Positions 1-11,787 of a DNA stretch of 64,000 nt are shown one piece after another. A program made the position numbers and the translations under genes. The notes beneath the pieces are model-generated. The model saw only the letters and a program-made list of their open reading frames with translations. It was not told the DNA's origin and did not search any database. Each line of letters starts with the position of its first letter. Positions within the stretch are counted from its first letter, which is position 1. This stretch comes from Anthonomus grandis grandis (Eukaryota; Arthropoda; Insecta; Coleoptera; Curculionidae), in NCBI RefSeq assembly GCF_022605725.1, contig NC_065546.1, forward strand, positions 22,192,227 to 22,256,226. Reading direction: 5' to 3'.

Positions 1-403
1 TATATTTTGTGTATAATGTCCTATACCTAAGTGTAACCGTTTTTGACATATTTTTAATTTCATGTGAAAAACTATGTTTATAAGCCCTAACATAATTACC
101 GATTACTCTCTTCTAGTAGTCTTTATTTATTGGTTAGTTTTGGTTTTATTGGAGAGGGAGGACCACTTTAAAAGACTATTTTAATATTTAACTAAACGAT
201 ACAGGAGGGTCAAAAACTAGCATTAAAAATTAAAATGAAAAAATCATTAAAAGTCAATTTTTTTAAATAGAAACCCCCTATTTCTATCATTTTTTCATAA
301 AGATAATTAAAAATAAGTGTATCTAGTCCAAAAATTGATAGTTTTTGAAGTATTGGCAATTTAAATTTAGCCTAATATTAAAAGGCGTATAGTAACACGG
401 CTC
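1..403. other. AT-rich sequence, no gene seen
   Basis: No reading frame of note, no recognisable transposon protein and no terminal repeat was found here. Confidence 0.5.
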
Positions 404-644
404 AAGGATTGTTGATTAGTTGATCATGACGGTTAGTAGATAGTAACCGCTGGAAGCAGCAGTAAGACAATGGATTATATGCATTAAATTTATAAGTGAC
501 TTGCTATTTAAGTTTTCTTCGTAAAAATGTTATTTAATGTATAATTGAATTAAAAAGTGTACATTTCTGTTATAATCCATTATCTTACTGTTGCTTGTAG
601 CGGTTACTATGATAACCCTCATGGTCAACTAATCAACAATCCTT
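404..644. mobile_element. MITE with ~76-bp terminal inverted repeats
   Basis: The left end reads AAGGATTGTTGATTAGTTGA and the right end is its reverse complement with a few mismatches. Similarity continues inward for about 76 bases, through GTAACCGCT and AATGGATTATA. About 90 bases of non-repeated AT-rich sequence lie between the arms and hold no coding capacity. I could not settle a target-site duplication, so the superfamily is open. A non-autonomous DNA transposon is the natural reading. Confidence 0.75.
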
Positions 645-2330
645 CAGATAAAAAGTATACACAATTAATATCTGAATGATTCAGAAGAACAAATCATCCC
701 CGAAAAATTACCTTCACTTACACATATTCGTATGAATAGCAAATGTTAAACTCTAATAATAATTATTTCATTATTTCTTTTAGAAGCTTTCTTGTTTCCC
801 TTTTCACTTCCTGTACTTAAGAAACTCGTAGTAGCTAAATAATACATGCTGTCACTCTTCACCAAAAGTTTCTCACTAAATATGGGATCGTTGGGTAACT
901 TGAGCTCAAGAACTTTTGGTTTAGAAGAGGCGAAATATCAAAATCGACTTAGATAAAGTAAAATAAAAAATACATTCGATATATTTCAGAGAATGAGCTA
1001 CCATATTAAGCTCTATTTAGTATTACTATTACAGACCCTACTTAATAATAAGATATGCTTTAATCGATTTTTTTACTAATTTTTTAAGAACTTGGGCATA
1101 TTTATTATATCTCAGATAATTCAGTAGCTTATTAGATCAATAATTAACTACAAAAATAGATCTATTTTTGTATGTTACTAAGCTAGGTTATGGATAGTAA
1201 ATCTAAAGATTATTTTGACCTTTCATATTTTAGCTATGGAAATAAGTAATATGTGAAAATAAATAAAACATGGCTAATTCATTTTACATCAAGAAAGTCG
1301 TGGAGTTCTAAAATATCATTGGAATAATTCACAAAAAATATTCATTTAAAATTTAATTAAAATTTCGACCGATACTGCGATCTCCTATAAAAAAAAATAT
1401 TAACCTGTATAATAACTTAGATCATATTATATGTTGTTTGATGTATGATTTGGTATTAATTTTATACCATAATAAAAAATTTGAATTTCTGGATTGGCTA
1501 AATTGAAATCGAATTTAATTGAACCAACTTTGTTAATAACATTTTTTATAATAGTTCTAAAGCTTTTAGTTTTCCATTCGACACTCTCCATGACATTGTA
1601 CAATTTATTTCAATTACCACTTTGAGCTTATGTTATTTTAGTTTCTGCTAATTCAGCTTAAGGATTGCGCAGATCGGTGTTGAACTCATCCATCATGAAA
1701 TTTGTTCAATACATGTATTTAAGGTCTTTAAGGATTCTGGTAGCCATCCTTGCACAATTTTGTTTTACAGGACACTTATAATAACAAGTAACTAATATGT
1801 ATGCTTAAGACACATTAAACTTATGAGTTCCTGGTTATATCAACAAAATTAGCCGAACCCAAGGGATAACACGTCTTTTCAGAATTTTTCCCTATTGTTT
1901 GTGTGTGACCGTATAAAATTGTATTGTTTTTTGAGTTTATCATCGCCTGAAGGTGCAGCTGCGAAATTAAATTAAATGCGGACACATTGAAGAATTCATA
2001 TTAAATATAAACATGACAAATAATGAAGAAACATAAGTATTATAAATTTTATTGGAACCTGACCATACATAACTTTTCTTGACAAAATTTAAATAAATAT
2101 CTCAATAAAATATCTGATTATATGTAATATACCAATATTCAAAAAAAGCCATAATATCGAGAACCGAAAAAAATCTGGAAAACAAATATATCTAAGTCGT
2201 TTCAAAGTTTTTTTAGTAAATGTATATTTAAGATCAAAAAGAAATTATACTCCATACGTGTAACATTACAATATCTTTTTTAAATCAACAGTAACACATT
2301 AATATACTTATACTATGTATTAGGAGAACA
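645..2330. other. Intergenic or intronic AT-rich DNA
   Basis: About 1.7 kb without a supported gene, RNA or transposon. Only short stop-rich frames are present. Confidence 0.5.
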
Positions 2331-2401
2331 AATAAGAGAAGATAGTGAGCAATAACAATTATTATTATTACAACTATTATTGCTCAGTATCTTCTCTTAT
2401 T
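2331..2401. repeat. 71-base hairpin, ~25-bp arms
   Basis: The arm starting AATAAGAGAAGATA and running through GAGCAATAA is matched by its reverse complement at the right end with a single internal mismatch. The loop is a short run of ATT repeats. It could be a miniature transposon, a small-RNA hairpin or a chance foldback in AT-rich DNA. Size and arm quality are compatible with a small-RNA precursor, but nothing else supports that. Confidence 0.6.
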
Positions 2402-3590
2402 ACTATATTTATTAACATATACTCTATTTATTTACTTGGTAATTACATTTATTGAATGGCTAGTAGAAAATGCCTGCATGAACTAATCAAACTCAAAACT
2501 AGAATTCTTAAGAAGATTGTTAAATTCATGCAATGCATATGCAAAAAATAAAAATTAATATTTATTATAATTTTAATATAACAACTTTAACCTATTTCAA
2601 AAATTATAAATCAAAGAAATTACAAGGTAGTTTAGTTAAAATAAACATTAAAAATCTTATAAACAAAAATAAATTTTTAGGACGAACGAATAAAATCTGT
2701 TCGTCAATTATAGTTATTTCTGGTTTAGTAACTTTTAAACATATATGAGTACTGCAATTGTTATAAGCATTTTTTAACATCCAAGCTATATAATATTCTG
2801 ATGTCCAAAAAAAAACATAAATGTTATTTTTATGAAACATTTCTGTGCACTATTAAATTTGCTTCGTCACAGCACTTATTTCGAAATCCCATATAAAAAA
2901 TTGGATTATACAAGAGGGGGTTAGAGCAGCTTAGGTCCTAGACATATTTAATAAAATCTGATTTTGCGAGTTCCTCGTCAAATTCGACATAAGTGCAACG
3001 TATAAAAATTGATTATCTAATTTAATACAAAATTAGTTAATTGATTAGTTTTTGCTTAAAGTTAAAGTCGATTTTTATAATTTTTTAAATTTTAGAACTT
3101 AAATAATAAATAACTTAAAAAAATAATTAGTTAAAAAAAACATCTCAACTTATTCTTAACTCACATCTAAATTTTATCATTAGAAAAAAAGTATTTGCAT
3201 ATAACATTTATTTTATATTATCTTTTGGCCCATAAAGTTTTTATTTCCACAAACTGGCGCCATGAATGATACTGTTTTCCTTGAATGAACCAACACAGGA
3301 CAAGAACTTAATTCATTCACTTGACCTAATAGTCGGACTTAAATATATAAAAAGTGTCGTAACTTTTCAAGAACTATAAAAAACCAAAAACATGTGCGGC
3401 CGATTATTGCTTTGTAAACAGGTTTATGGTTTTCCTAACAAGTTTTTATAGAGGCTCGTTTCCTATGGATCTTAATTTGTTGACAAGTAATATTATTACC
3501 ATCTCACGTAAATTCACCACTTCCAATCAAATATACATTTAAATCGGTCTGTTATAGATGGATAAAAAACGACCTTAAAATTAAAACCTT
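2402..3590. other. AT-rich DNA, no gene seen
   Basis: Two overlapping short frames near 2.5-2.8 kb are made of AT-rich codons (Lys, Asn, Ile, Phe) and match nothing I recognise. I treat them as chance frames. Confidence 0.5.
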
Positions 3591-3870
3591 ACGCGCCCTA
3601 AGGAACCATCGATAGTATCGAAGCAGTAGGGGAACGCGGCGTAATTTAATCCATGGCAGGTCATCTGACTAATGGCCGTGTCGATAATGGGCCCAACCGA
3701 GCCATCGATACAGCACTGAAAAAGGGGCCTGATTTATCGTTGGCCCGACGTGGATTTGGCATTTCCAGAGATAGGACGGAAAAGGGCCGTCGGTACAACA
3801 GTTGTTTATTGCTGTGCTTTCGCTTTTTTTTGTTTGGGGTGGATAGGGATGGGCTTGGATCATCGATAGA
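3590..3870. promoter_or_regulatory. GC-rich island with clustered CGATA sites
   Basis: This ~280-base stretch is clearly richer in G+C than its flanks and shows no transposon homology. It contains six CGATA-type motifs: ATCGATA at 3608, 3704 and 3862, TATCGA at 3616, TCGATAA at 3681 and TTATCG at 3734. In Drosophila such motifs are bound by DREF and BEAF-32 at promoters and insulators; equating them here is inference. A 77-codon open frame crosses the island but has no recognisable domain. Confidence 0.4.
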
Positions 3871-4091
3871 AAAGTTTTACGTATAATGAAGGCAACAATT
3901 AAAACAATATTTATTGCCAAAGCCATGCGTTAAAAAAACTAAACTACTGTAGAAATAATAAAATGATCGTCCTTTATTAATGCGGTTTTTGTGAGAATCT
4001 CCCCGTTAGTTTATTGTCAGAAATGTTTGTAATTAATCCTTAAAACCACAGATAGTATTATATGTATCTATTAATTTTATATATGTATATA

Positions 4092-5643
4092 CAGTGCATC
4101 CGTAAAGTAGCCGATAAATTCAATAAAATGAAATTGACCGTTTCTGAAAAAAAAACGCCTGAACCCGTTGATTTTAATATTTGGATTAGGGTTTTTCTAC
4201 GTAGAAATTAATAATATAGGGTGACTCAAAAAAAATATATGACATCAATATGTTTTTTATATGGAAACCAGCATTTTTTATTGCAGAATCACGAACGCAT
4301 TTTTTTACAAAGGATGTGGTATAAATGAATAGTGGTTGCATAAGCAATTTTGAACGAAAAATTATAAAATAAAAATTTAAGAAATATCTATCTAAATTAA
4401 AACTAAGACGATTTAAAAATTCTTTTTGAATATTGTCAATGACATCTGAAGTAATGTTTCTAATTTCCTGGCGTATTTGTTTTTTTTAATCTTCTAAACT
4501 CGCTGGTTTAGTGACAAATACTTTACTTTTTAAGTATCCCCATAACAAGTAGTCGAAAGGAGTTAAATTGGGCGATCTGGGTGGCACACACTCACCTACC
4601 TATCCAACGATTTGGAAAAATTTCATTTAGATAATTGCGAACAGGTAAAGCATAGTGTCACATTGCCGTTTAGAGTAAACGTTGGTTCGTCAGAGAATAT
4701 TATCCGTTTTACAAAATTATTGTTGTCATTAGACAATTGCTGCATTTGCTCACAAAATTAATTTTGGCGATCAAAATCATCTTCCGATAGCTCTTGAAGT
4801 AAGAATAGTTTATAAGGCTCAAAATTTGCTCAAAATCGCGATAAATTAACATTAGAAGCCGTGCTTGTGACTGTGGTTTTGTGATTATCTTGGACCGTTA
4901 ACAGAACGTTAAGCTCATCTTCTTCAGTTATTGAACCCCGACCAGCTTTTTGAGTATCCCGAACATGCCCGAATTCACCAAACTTTGCTTCAACTCTGCT
5001 TACCATGCTTTGGCTAATAGGCGACCGATCAGGATGAGTTGCATTAAATAACTAAACCACCTTCTTTTGAGTACGCGACAAATCTCTGAAACCAATCATG
5101 CACAAGATCTGATTGTTTAACGTTCGGTTAATTTTCTCATATTTTATACAATAACAGTAGGTAATAAAGTGTAGTTAATAATTAATTGAAGGATAACACT
5201 GCTTTCGCCTCTCAAAAAGAATAAACACCACTTGCAAAGGTAAAAATACTTCAGATAGTTGCACCAAAATTCACTTTTTGACACTGACAACAACAACGAC
5301 AAAAAAACCAAAAAAAAACCAAAATACCAACATTTAATTTAGATAGGTATTTCTTTAATGTTACATCTTATCATCATTTTTCTTTCAAAATTGCTTATGT
5401 AACCACTATTTATTTGTTCCTTTGTATAAAAATGCGTTCTTTCTGATTCTGCATTAAAAAATGGTGGTTTCCATTTAAAAAACATTGATGACGTCATATC
5501 TATTTTTTGAGTCACCCTGTATATTTAATTTTTACGTAGAAAAACCCTAAACCCAATATTAAAATCGACAGATTCGAGCATTTTTTTCAAAAACGTTCCA
5601 TTTCAGTTTTATTGAATTTATCCACTACTTTACGGATGCACTG
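4092..5643 (-). mobile_element. Tc1/mariner element with ~290-bp inverted repeats (copy A)
   Basis: The ends read CAGTGCATCCGTAAAGTAG and its reverse complement, each next to a TA, as expected for Tc1/mariner. About 125 bases inside each end a second typical mariner terminus appears (GGGTGACTC at 4219; GAGTCACCCTG ending at 5519), and the arm similarity continues beyond it. The element therefore looks like one transposon nested in the palindromic arms of another. A related, truncated copy starts at 31691 with the same outer-to-inner junction. The interior holds a decayed transposase on the minus strand. Confidence 0.85.
4400..5139 (-). pseudogene. Mariner transposase, internally deleted (copy A)
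   Basis: On the minus strand a start near 5139 gives MRKLTER, followed soon by a stop. Further down, IIFSDEPTFTLNGN is the first catalytic Asp block, HYALPVRNYLNE is the region after the second Asp, and PPRSPNLTPFDYLLWGYLKSK holds the third Asp. The stretch carrying the second Asp (QQDG) is missing, so a deletion joins the first block to the HYALPV block. Several stops and frameshifts are present. Family membership is firm from the blocks; the copy cannot encode an enzyme. Confidence 0.8.
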
Positions 5644-7150
5644 TATACAGTGCATTCATGATAAAAGGAAATTCTTTTGAAATTCTTTGAAAGGTATTTT
5701 TTCTTCTTTTTGACTTGTCACTTGCGCGTTTTTTGAAATGTTGTATAAAATGTTAAATGTTATTATAAAAGACTTCGAAAGACCTTTTAAACAAGCTATT
5801 ACTTGATACCCCTTGCTATTTAAAATTTTTAAGGGGATGACCCGGGCGGCAGAGGGTAAAGTAATTTTAGGTTAGAAAGTTGTCCCCTTTACGACGTATT
5901 TCGGCGTTTTTTTTTGTGCGTGTGGTTTTCGATAAATGCGTGGTGCGAAGTTTTCAAATGAACACCCTGTATATGTTGTCATTTTATCCATAATTTTTTA
6001 TTAAGATACATTTTTCTGCGAATGGAAATAGTCACGATGAGTGGTTGTGGAGGTTGGGTGGGTACACTACAAGAGCCTAAAATTGTTGATGACTTAAACC
6101 AAAGAATTCGACAAGAAATTAGACTAATCTATTCGCCATTAAAAATGTGAAATTGAAGGCGAGTTCAATTGACATCAGTTCAGCAATAAATATTGTATAA
6201 TTTTTTTAATGTCGTATGTTTCGTTAGTCTATTACGTTTAATTTGACAAACCGCTGACTTTAGGCATATAAAATGCTATACAAAAATAAACTTTTATGCT
6301 ATTATGCTAATAAACTATTTTGCTATATTGTAGATTTTATATATTATTTTATTTTATATATATATTTTTTAACAATTTTTTTGAGATATCGGTCCTTTGA
6401 AAATGTTTATTTTCTTTTGCAGGGCTACAAACTTATAGAAGAAATAATATATAATTATTTTTGTAGGTTTGCTTGTACAATAGAAGAAAGACTATATTTG
6501 ATTTGAATTTAAACCGAAGCAGAGCTAAACTGACTGCGTGTCTATTGTTGGCGAAATGAGACATGAACCACTACAAAAAGTTTAAAAATTATTATGGCAT
6601 ACCGGAGACGGTTTTTTAATATAATGATATCTGTTTGTACTTTATGCTATTGAATATTATTTGATATACCAAGTGTCACTAATAAGTGACTGTGTTATTA
6701 AAACAATGAATAAAGAATGCTATTGTATTCTCTTAAAATTTCGATCAAAATTAAAACCTTGGAAGTCACCAATTAGTGACCTTTCACAAAATTAGACAAC
6801 AAAGAAAAACTTTTGAAAAAATTCCCTTAAATAGTGAACCTCGCTATGTTAACACTATTATAAATCACTAAATCCATTTTAGTATTTAAAACATTACAAT
6901 AATTCATCCTTTTTTAAAAAATGTTTGATTTTTAATATAGTTCAGTTTAGGAACTATATTAACTTTAAATTAATAATATTAGGTATTTCATTAGTAGATC
7001 ACTAGAGAAAAGAAAATCCCGAAGAAGAATTTATTTATTTTCGAAATTTATTTTGTTTATTTATTTTAATTATTTTAGATTTTTGTTCTATGAATCATAA
7101 ATACCCTTAGAATTAAAAAAAGGTATCGTTTTGTGAATTGTTTGAGACAT
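5644..7150. other. Mariner scraps, otherwise no gene
   Basis: A second TACAGTGCATTC terminus begins directly at 5646 beside the end of copy A, and ACACCCTGTATA occurs near 5967, so this may be a decayed mariner derivative. At 6066-6130 the plus strand reads like a mariner C-terminus (EPKIVDDLNQRIRQEIRLI). A 77-codon frame at 6273-6506 is Tyr/Phe/Ile-rich and is probably chance. Confidence 0.4.
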
Positions 7151-7177
7151 TCATATTTAGTAAATTAGAATGTATTA

Positions 7178-7510
7178 CACTTAAATCTTCTATGTCTGTT
7201 CTTTTATTGATATAATTTCGATCTGAATAAATCTCTACCATCTCCAAGAAATTTCTTTTAAACAGTTTAAGTTCTATATTTAAGATTTTTGTTTCTTTAT
7301 ATCCAAAACTATGTCCAGTACTACTATTATGTTGGGCTAAAGTACATGAGTTTTTTTTTTTTTCAATCTACAATCACTTTTATGAGATGTTATCCTATCT
7401 TTTAAAATTCTAAATGTTTGATCAATATAACCTTTATTACAATCATTACATGGAACACTGTAAACGACGTTTGACTTCAACAACTTATCATCTTTATCTT
7501 TGAGTTTAGT
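7178..7510 (-). pseudogene. Penelope-like GIY-YIG endonuclease remnant
   Basis: On the minus strand the frame reads VVYSVPCNDCNKGYIDQTFR, then KDRITSHKSDC and, after an A-rich slip, CTLAQHNSSTGHSFGYKETK and MVEIYSDRNYINKRTDIE. This matches the C-terminal GIY-YIG nuclease of Penelope-like retroelements, including the CX2C zinc-binding pair and the Arg helix. The usual GYIGQT motif has Asp in place of Gly, and the poly-A run appears to shift the frame. No reverse transcriptase is attached, so this is a fragment. Confidence 0.75.
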
Positions 7511-7865
7511 TGGCAGTGTACCAATCGTTTTAAATTATTTATTAGCAATCAAACAAAAAAAACAAAAATAAACAAAATAAACAAACAAAAACAAAATATT
7601 TAGCAACAAATATTTATGTAAGGAAAAGAGAAAAAGCGAACACTGTGTAATTTCATTGTTAATTAGTTGTTAGATTTGTGTTATCTCGAATGATTATAGA
7701 AGGCGTGCTGAAAATTAGTTTCTTTAAGAGGTTTTTTGGATATGAGTTATAACATATTGAAAAGTTTGTTGAGACTATCTCGCTTTAAAGATTCATGGCA
7801 TATCCGCTCTATTCGGGTTTTTAAAGCTAATATTGTGTTTATTTTGATTTTTGTACTGTGGTTAA
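7511..7865. other. No gene seen
   Basis: A-rich simple sequence near 7550-7610 followed by unremarkable DNA. Confidence 0.4.
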
Positions 7866-8427
7866 AAAAATAATTTATCTATCGCCCAGAACTTAGTATT
7901 TTCCAACATATCCAAATAAACGTTTCCATTTAAATTTCCGTTAATAAATAATGGCCCAATCACTTTATTTCCTAAAATGCCTGCCTATACATTAATTTTT
8001 TGAGGGTACCTTCTACAAATGCATGAGGATTTTCATTGCCCCAATATCTACAGTTATGCTTATTAACAAATCCATTTAGATGAAATGTGCATTCATCGCT
8101 GAAGCAGATATTCGTTACATGAATAGTATTATCATTAATCGCTTCGGTAATTTCTTCACAAAACTCAAATCGCCTATCGAAATCGTCTTCGGGTAATTCT
8201 TGCAATATTTTCATTTTGAATGGATGAAATTTATGAAGTTTGGTAACTGTGTAAACAGAGCCTACTGAAATATCAGTGGCAGCAACAATTTTGCGTAATG
8301 AAGTATTAGGAATTATTCCAAAATGACCCAAAACTTCAACTTCAGCGGCTTCATCCAAAATTCGCCGATGATCACATTTTTTATTTGCAAAAGATCCAGT
8401 TTCAGTAAACTTAGTAACAAGGTCCAA
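7866..8427 (-). pseudogene. Mariner transposase fragment (N-terminal half)
   Basis: A 151-codon minus-strand frame has FTETGSFANKK (linker of the paired helix-turn-helix region), DISVGSVYTVTKLHKFHPFK (second helix-turn-helix), ELPEDDFDRRFEFCEEI and the first catalytic block ICFSDECTFHLNGFVNKHNC. After RYWGNENPHAF the frame shifts, and the next conserved block (AGILGNKVIGPLFING) is readable in another frame behind a TAG. The rest, including the second and third Asp, is absent, and no terminal repeats were found. It is related to, but distinct from, the other mariner families here. Confidence 0.8.
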
Positions 8428-8829
8428 GACATACCTAGTGTGTAAACAATTTTGGAAGTAAAATCTTCAATTCAACAAATAAATTTTCACTATTCCAAGA
8501 CTGTTACAAATGTAACTAACGGCAAAATAAATTATTTATTTTCTTTAGCAACTATAAATAATGAAGCAGGTATAACAATAAGTACAGTTTGCCCAGGATA
8601 TCTGTGTTGATGAAAAGAATGCGGAAAAAAATTCAGGTTGTTATTTAGTTTTTTCCACGTTTAATCTTCGGAGTTGCTGTTTATGTTGGTAGTTTCCGTT
8701 TTAAATTATAAACGAATTGTAAATTTGTCAAACCCTAACGGGCAACATTTTGAACACTTCTTGAAATAAAAAGTGATATTTTCATATTTTTTTTTTCTAT
8801 CTGAACAAATTAAGATAAACAAAGATTTG

Positions 8830-8878
8830 TCTAATTTATATATTTATATACATATATATATATATTTATATACATTAC

Positions 8879-8917
<39 letters not shown>
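8830..8917. repeat. (TA)n microsatellite, left block
   Basis: A TA/CATA tract whose right edge is the left end of the mariner element at 8918. It continues beyond the element at 11287, so the transposon sits inside one microsatellite. Confidence 0.85.
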
Positions 8918-8920
<3 letters not shown>

Positions 8921-11283
8921 GGTGTCCCGAAATTACATCGCAATATTTTACCAGCCGCATGTTTGTCTAAAAATAAGACAAAAAGTCCATATACAGTATG
9001 GTTCAAAAGTGCATCGTTTTTAAGTTACAGGGTGTTTTATGAATCATATTAAAGATGGTTTTTTGTTAATATATCCGGAACGCCTGGTTGTAATCTTTTG
9101 AAATTTTCAACATTTACTATTGGTTTTATTAAAAACTGATATTGTAACCATTTTTGCCAAAATGTATACAGGGTCGTGTAAAATAAGTGGTCGGTAAAGT
9201 TTAAATTGTTAAAACTTTTTTTCTAGCAACTCCGTGATAATTTTGGTATTAGAATTGAAAAGAACAAATATTTTTACATAAAAAAGGTGCTTTTGTCTAA
9301 TTTCGATAGGAGCTTCCATTTTCGAAATAATCAATTATTAATAAATCATGAATTGGTATTTCAAAAAGTAACTACAAATAACATCTTGTAAAATAATAGT
9401 TGGCTGTGTTTGTTGACAATTAGTTTATTTGTTAAATTTTCTTTAACGTTTTGTTGACATTTCATATTTTTTAAATTTGCTTTGGCAAAGTAAATTAGTT
9501 CTTTTTTGTGATTCATTTTTCAAAAATTATGGATAGATGTACAAATCAAGAGTTATCTGACATGCATTTTGTTTATGGTTTGTGTAATGGCAGTTCTTTA
9601 GCGGCTGTCCGAGATTATCGCCGAAGATTTCCCCTAAGACATGTTCCAGATCGTCAAGTTTTTATAAAAACTCACCGAAATTTATGCAATAACGGAAGTT
9701 TTCAAAGAGCTCGTGGACAAGGCAGACCACAAGAAGATTATAATTTAGAAAATGTTTTAAATGTTTTTGAAGAAAATCCGGGGGCAAGTATAAGAAATGT
9801 GTCAAGAGCCACACATATCCATCGCTCTATAGTAAGTAATTAAAAAAATTACTTATTGTTACGATAGTAATTTAATTTTTATTAGATTGGAAGAATGCTA
9901 CATCCGTTTTATTACCAGCGGGTCCAAGATTTAGAGCCAGACGATTTTCCGCTGAGGATCCAATTTTGTCAATGGGTAATTAATAATCCAAACTTCATTC
10001 CTTCCATTTTATGGACGGACGAAGCCACTTTCACACGAAATGGTTCATTTAACATGCATAATATGCATTTTTGGGCAGATCAAAATCCAAAAGCCATAAG
10101 GCGTAGTAATTTTTAAAGAAGGTTTTCGGTAAATTTGTGGACGGGATTATTCAGGGACGAATTTATTGGCCCGATAGAATTACCCAATCGGCTAACTTTA
10201 GAGAATTATCTTCATATGCTGGAAAATAATCTTGTGGAGCTTCTGGAAGAAGTTCCTCTTATCTTACGCCAAAACATGATTTTTCAATAGGCATCGGGAG
10301 CGCCTGCTCATTTTGGTCGCAATGTGTGTGAGTGGATGAATAACCATTTTCCTGAACGTTGGATTGGTCGAGGTGGTCCTATAAATTGGCCTCCTCGATC
10401 TCCAGATCTAACTTCGTTAGATTATTATTTATGGGGACATTTAAACGAGTTGGTATATGCCGTGGGGATAAATACCCGTGAACAACTGATGCAAAGGATT
10501 AATTGGGCTGTTAATGAAATAAAGAGAAATCCATTTTTTGTTTTAAGGGCTACTCGCGCAATAACGCGTAGGGCAAGATTGTGTTTTCAGCAAAATGGAA
10601 ACCACTTTGAACATTTGTTGTAATTTGTGCTTTTTTGTTTGGTGTTTTTATGTTTTTTTTTTACGTATTAAATTAATTGTTCCTTTTTTTTTACCTATTC
10701 AATTACATTAAAAAAAACAATTGAACTCGAAAAACAATTTTTGATCTTAAATAAAGTATTTGTGATAGTCTTAGGTCATGTTTATCCCCAACGGATTTTT
10801 AAGATGCTTTTTAATTTTATTAACTGTTACCAAAATAATTTACGCGTTCTCTTTGCAAAACATTTACATCTAATTTTTTCGAAAACGGAAGCTCCTATCG
10901 AAATTAGGCACGAGCACCTTTTTTATGTAAAAATGTTTGTTGTTTTCAATTCTAATACCAAAATTATCACGGAGTTGCTAGAAAAAAAGTTTTAACAATT
11001 TAAACTTTACCGACCACCTATTTTACACGGCCCTGTATACATTTTGGCAAAAATGGTTGCAATATCAGTTTTTAATAAAATCAATTGTAAATGTTAAAAA
11101 TTTCAAAAGATTATAACTAGGCGTTCCGGATATATTAACAAAAAACCATCTTTAACATGATTCATAAAACACCATGTAACTTAAAAACGATGCACTTTTG
11201 AAGCATACTGTATATGGACTTTTTGTCTGATTTTTAGACAAACATGCGGCTGGTAAAATATTGCGATGTAATTTCGGGACACC

Positions 11284-11286
<3 letters not shown>
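8918..11286 (+). mobile_element. DD41D mariner-like element with ~410-bp inverted repeats
   Basis: The left end CAGGGTGTCCCGAAATTACA is mirrored exactly at the right end. The arms remain alignable to about 9327 on the left and from about 10877 on the right, so each is near 410 bases. Internal CAGGG/CCCTG sub-ends occur within the arms. The 2.37-kb element is flanked on both sides by TA repeats, in keeping with TA target choice. It holds one transposase gene in plus orientation. Arm length is large for mariner. Confidence 0.92.
9529..10623 (+). pseudogene. DD41D mariner transposase, one intron, two stops
   Basis: ATG at 9529 follows an alternative upstream GTG. Exon 1 (9529-9831, 101 codons) ends HIHRSI, intron 9832-9885 (54 bp) has GT-AG ends, and exon 2 (9886-10623) starts IGRMLHPFYYQR; together ~346 residues, normal for mariner. 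Blocks: two helix-turn-helix regions, WTDEATFTRNG (first Asp), RQNMIFQ then GAPAHFGRN (second Asp block), WPPRSPDLTSLDYYLWG (third Asp), ending FQQNGNHFEHLL. TAA at 10114 and TAG at 10288 interrupt one otherwise continuous frame. The second Asp is replaced by Ala-Ser at the QQDG position. By my count 41 residues separate the second and third positions, hence DD41D. Not functional as read. Confidence 0.88.

Positions 11287-11343
<57 letters not shown>
11287..11343. repeat. (TA)n microsatellite, right block
   Basis: About 28 TA units starting immediately after the right end of the mariner element. Confidence 0.9.
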
Positions 11344-11347
<4 letters not shown>

Positions 11348-11787
11348 AAGTATCTTGGAAACTATAAGTTATAGAAAAATGGTTAAATGGGGAAAGTTGT
11401 AAGGCATTTAGTTACCAATTTAGTGCCGCTTTCAGAATAATTTTATCTTTTTCCGATTTTGAAATATTTTGAAAAAATCAAAGAGTTGCATTCTTGAAAA
11501 AGGGCTGTATTTTTTTTATTTCAACGTATTTTTATAATTTGTAAGAGCATTATTAACTTCTTAAGGACAACGCATACCTGAATTCGGTTTTTATTTTTGA
11601 CGTTTCGGTTCTGAGATTCCATCATTAACTTTTTTTTTCTTATTTTTCGCTGAGTTGGCCGTGACTTTTATTGGCATTTTGTCGCACACACAATTATTAT
11701 TTACTTACTAGCTTGCTCACTTATACTTTTACGAAATTTCTAAATAAAACAATTTACTACTTGTAACAATAATATTAAATTAAGCTA
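11344..11787. other. No gene; 3' flank of antisense mariner
   Basis: Sequence downstream of the antisense transposase at 11788. It may include its 3' UTR and terminal repeat, which I could not delimit. Confidence 0.35.

Noticed and set aside
2533..2840. Two overlapping short frames on opposite strands
   Set aside because: AT-rich composition frames with no domain and no splice context.
6273..6506. 77-codon hydrophobic frame
   Set aside because: Phe/Tyr/Ile-rich translation of AT-rich DNA; no homology recognised.
8773..8970. 65-codon frame with Tyr-Ile repeats
   Set aside because: Translation of the TA microsatellite running into the mariner end; not a gene.
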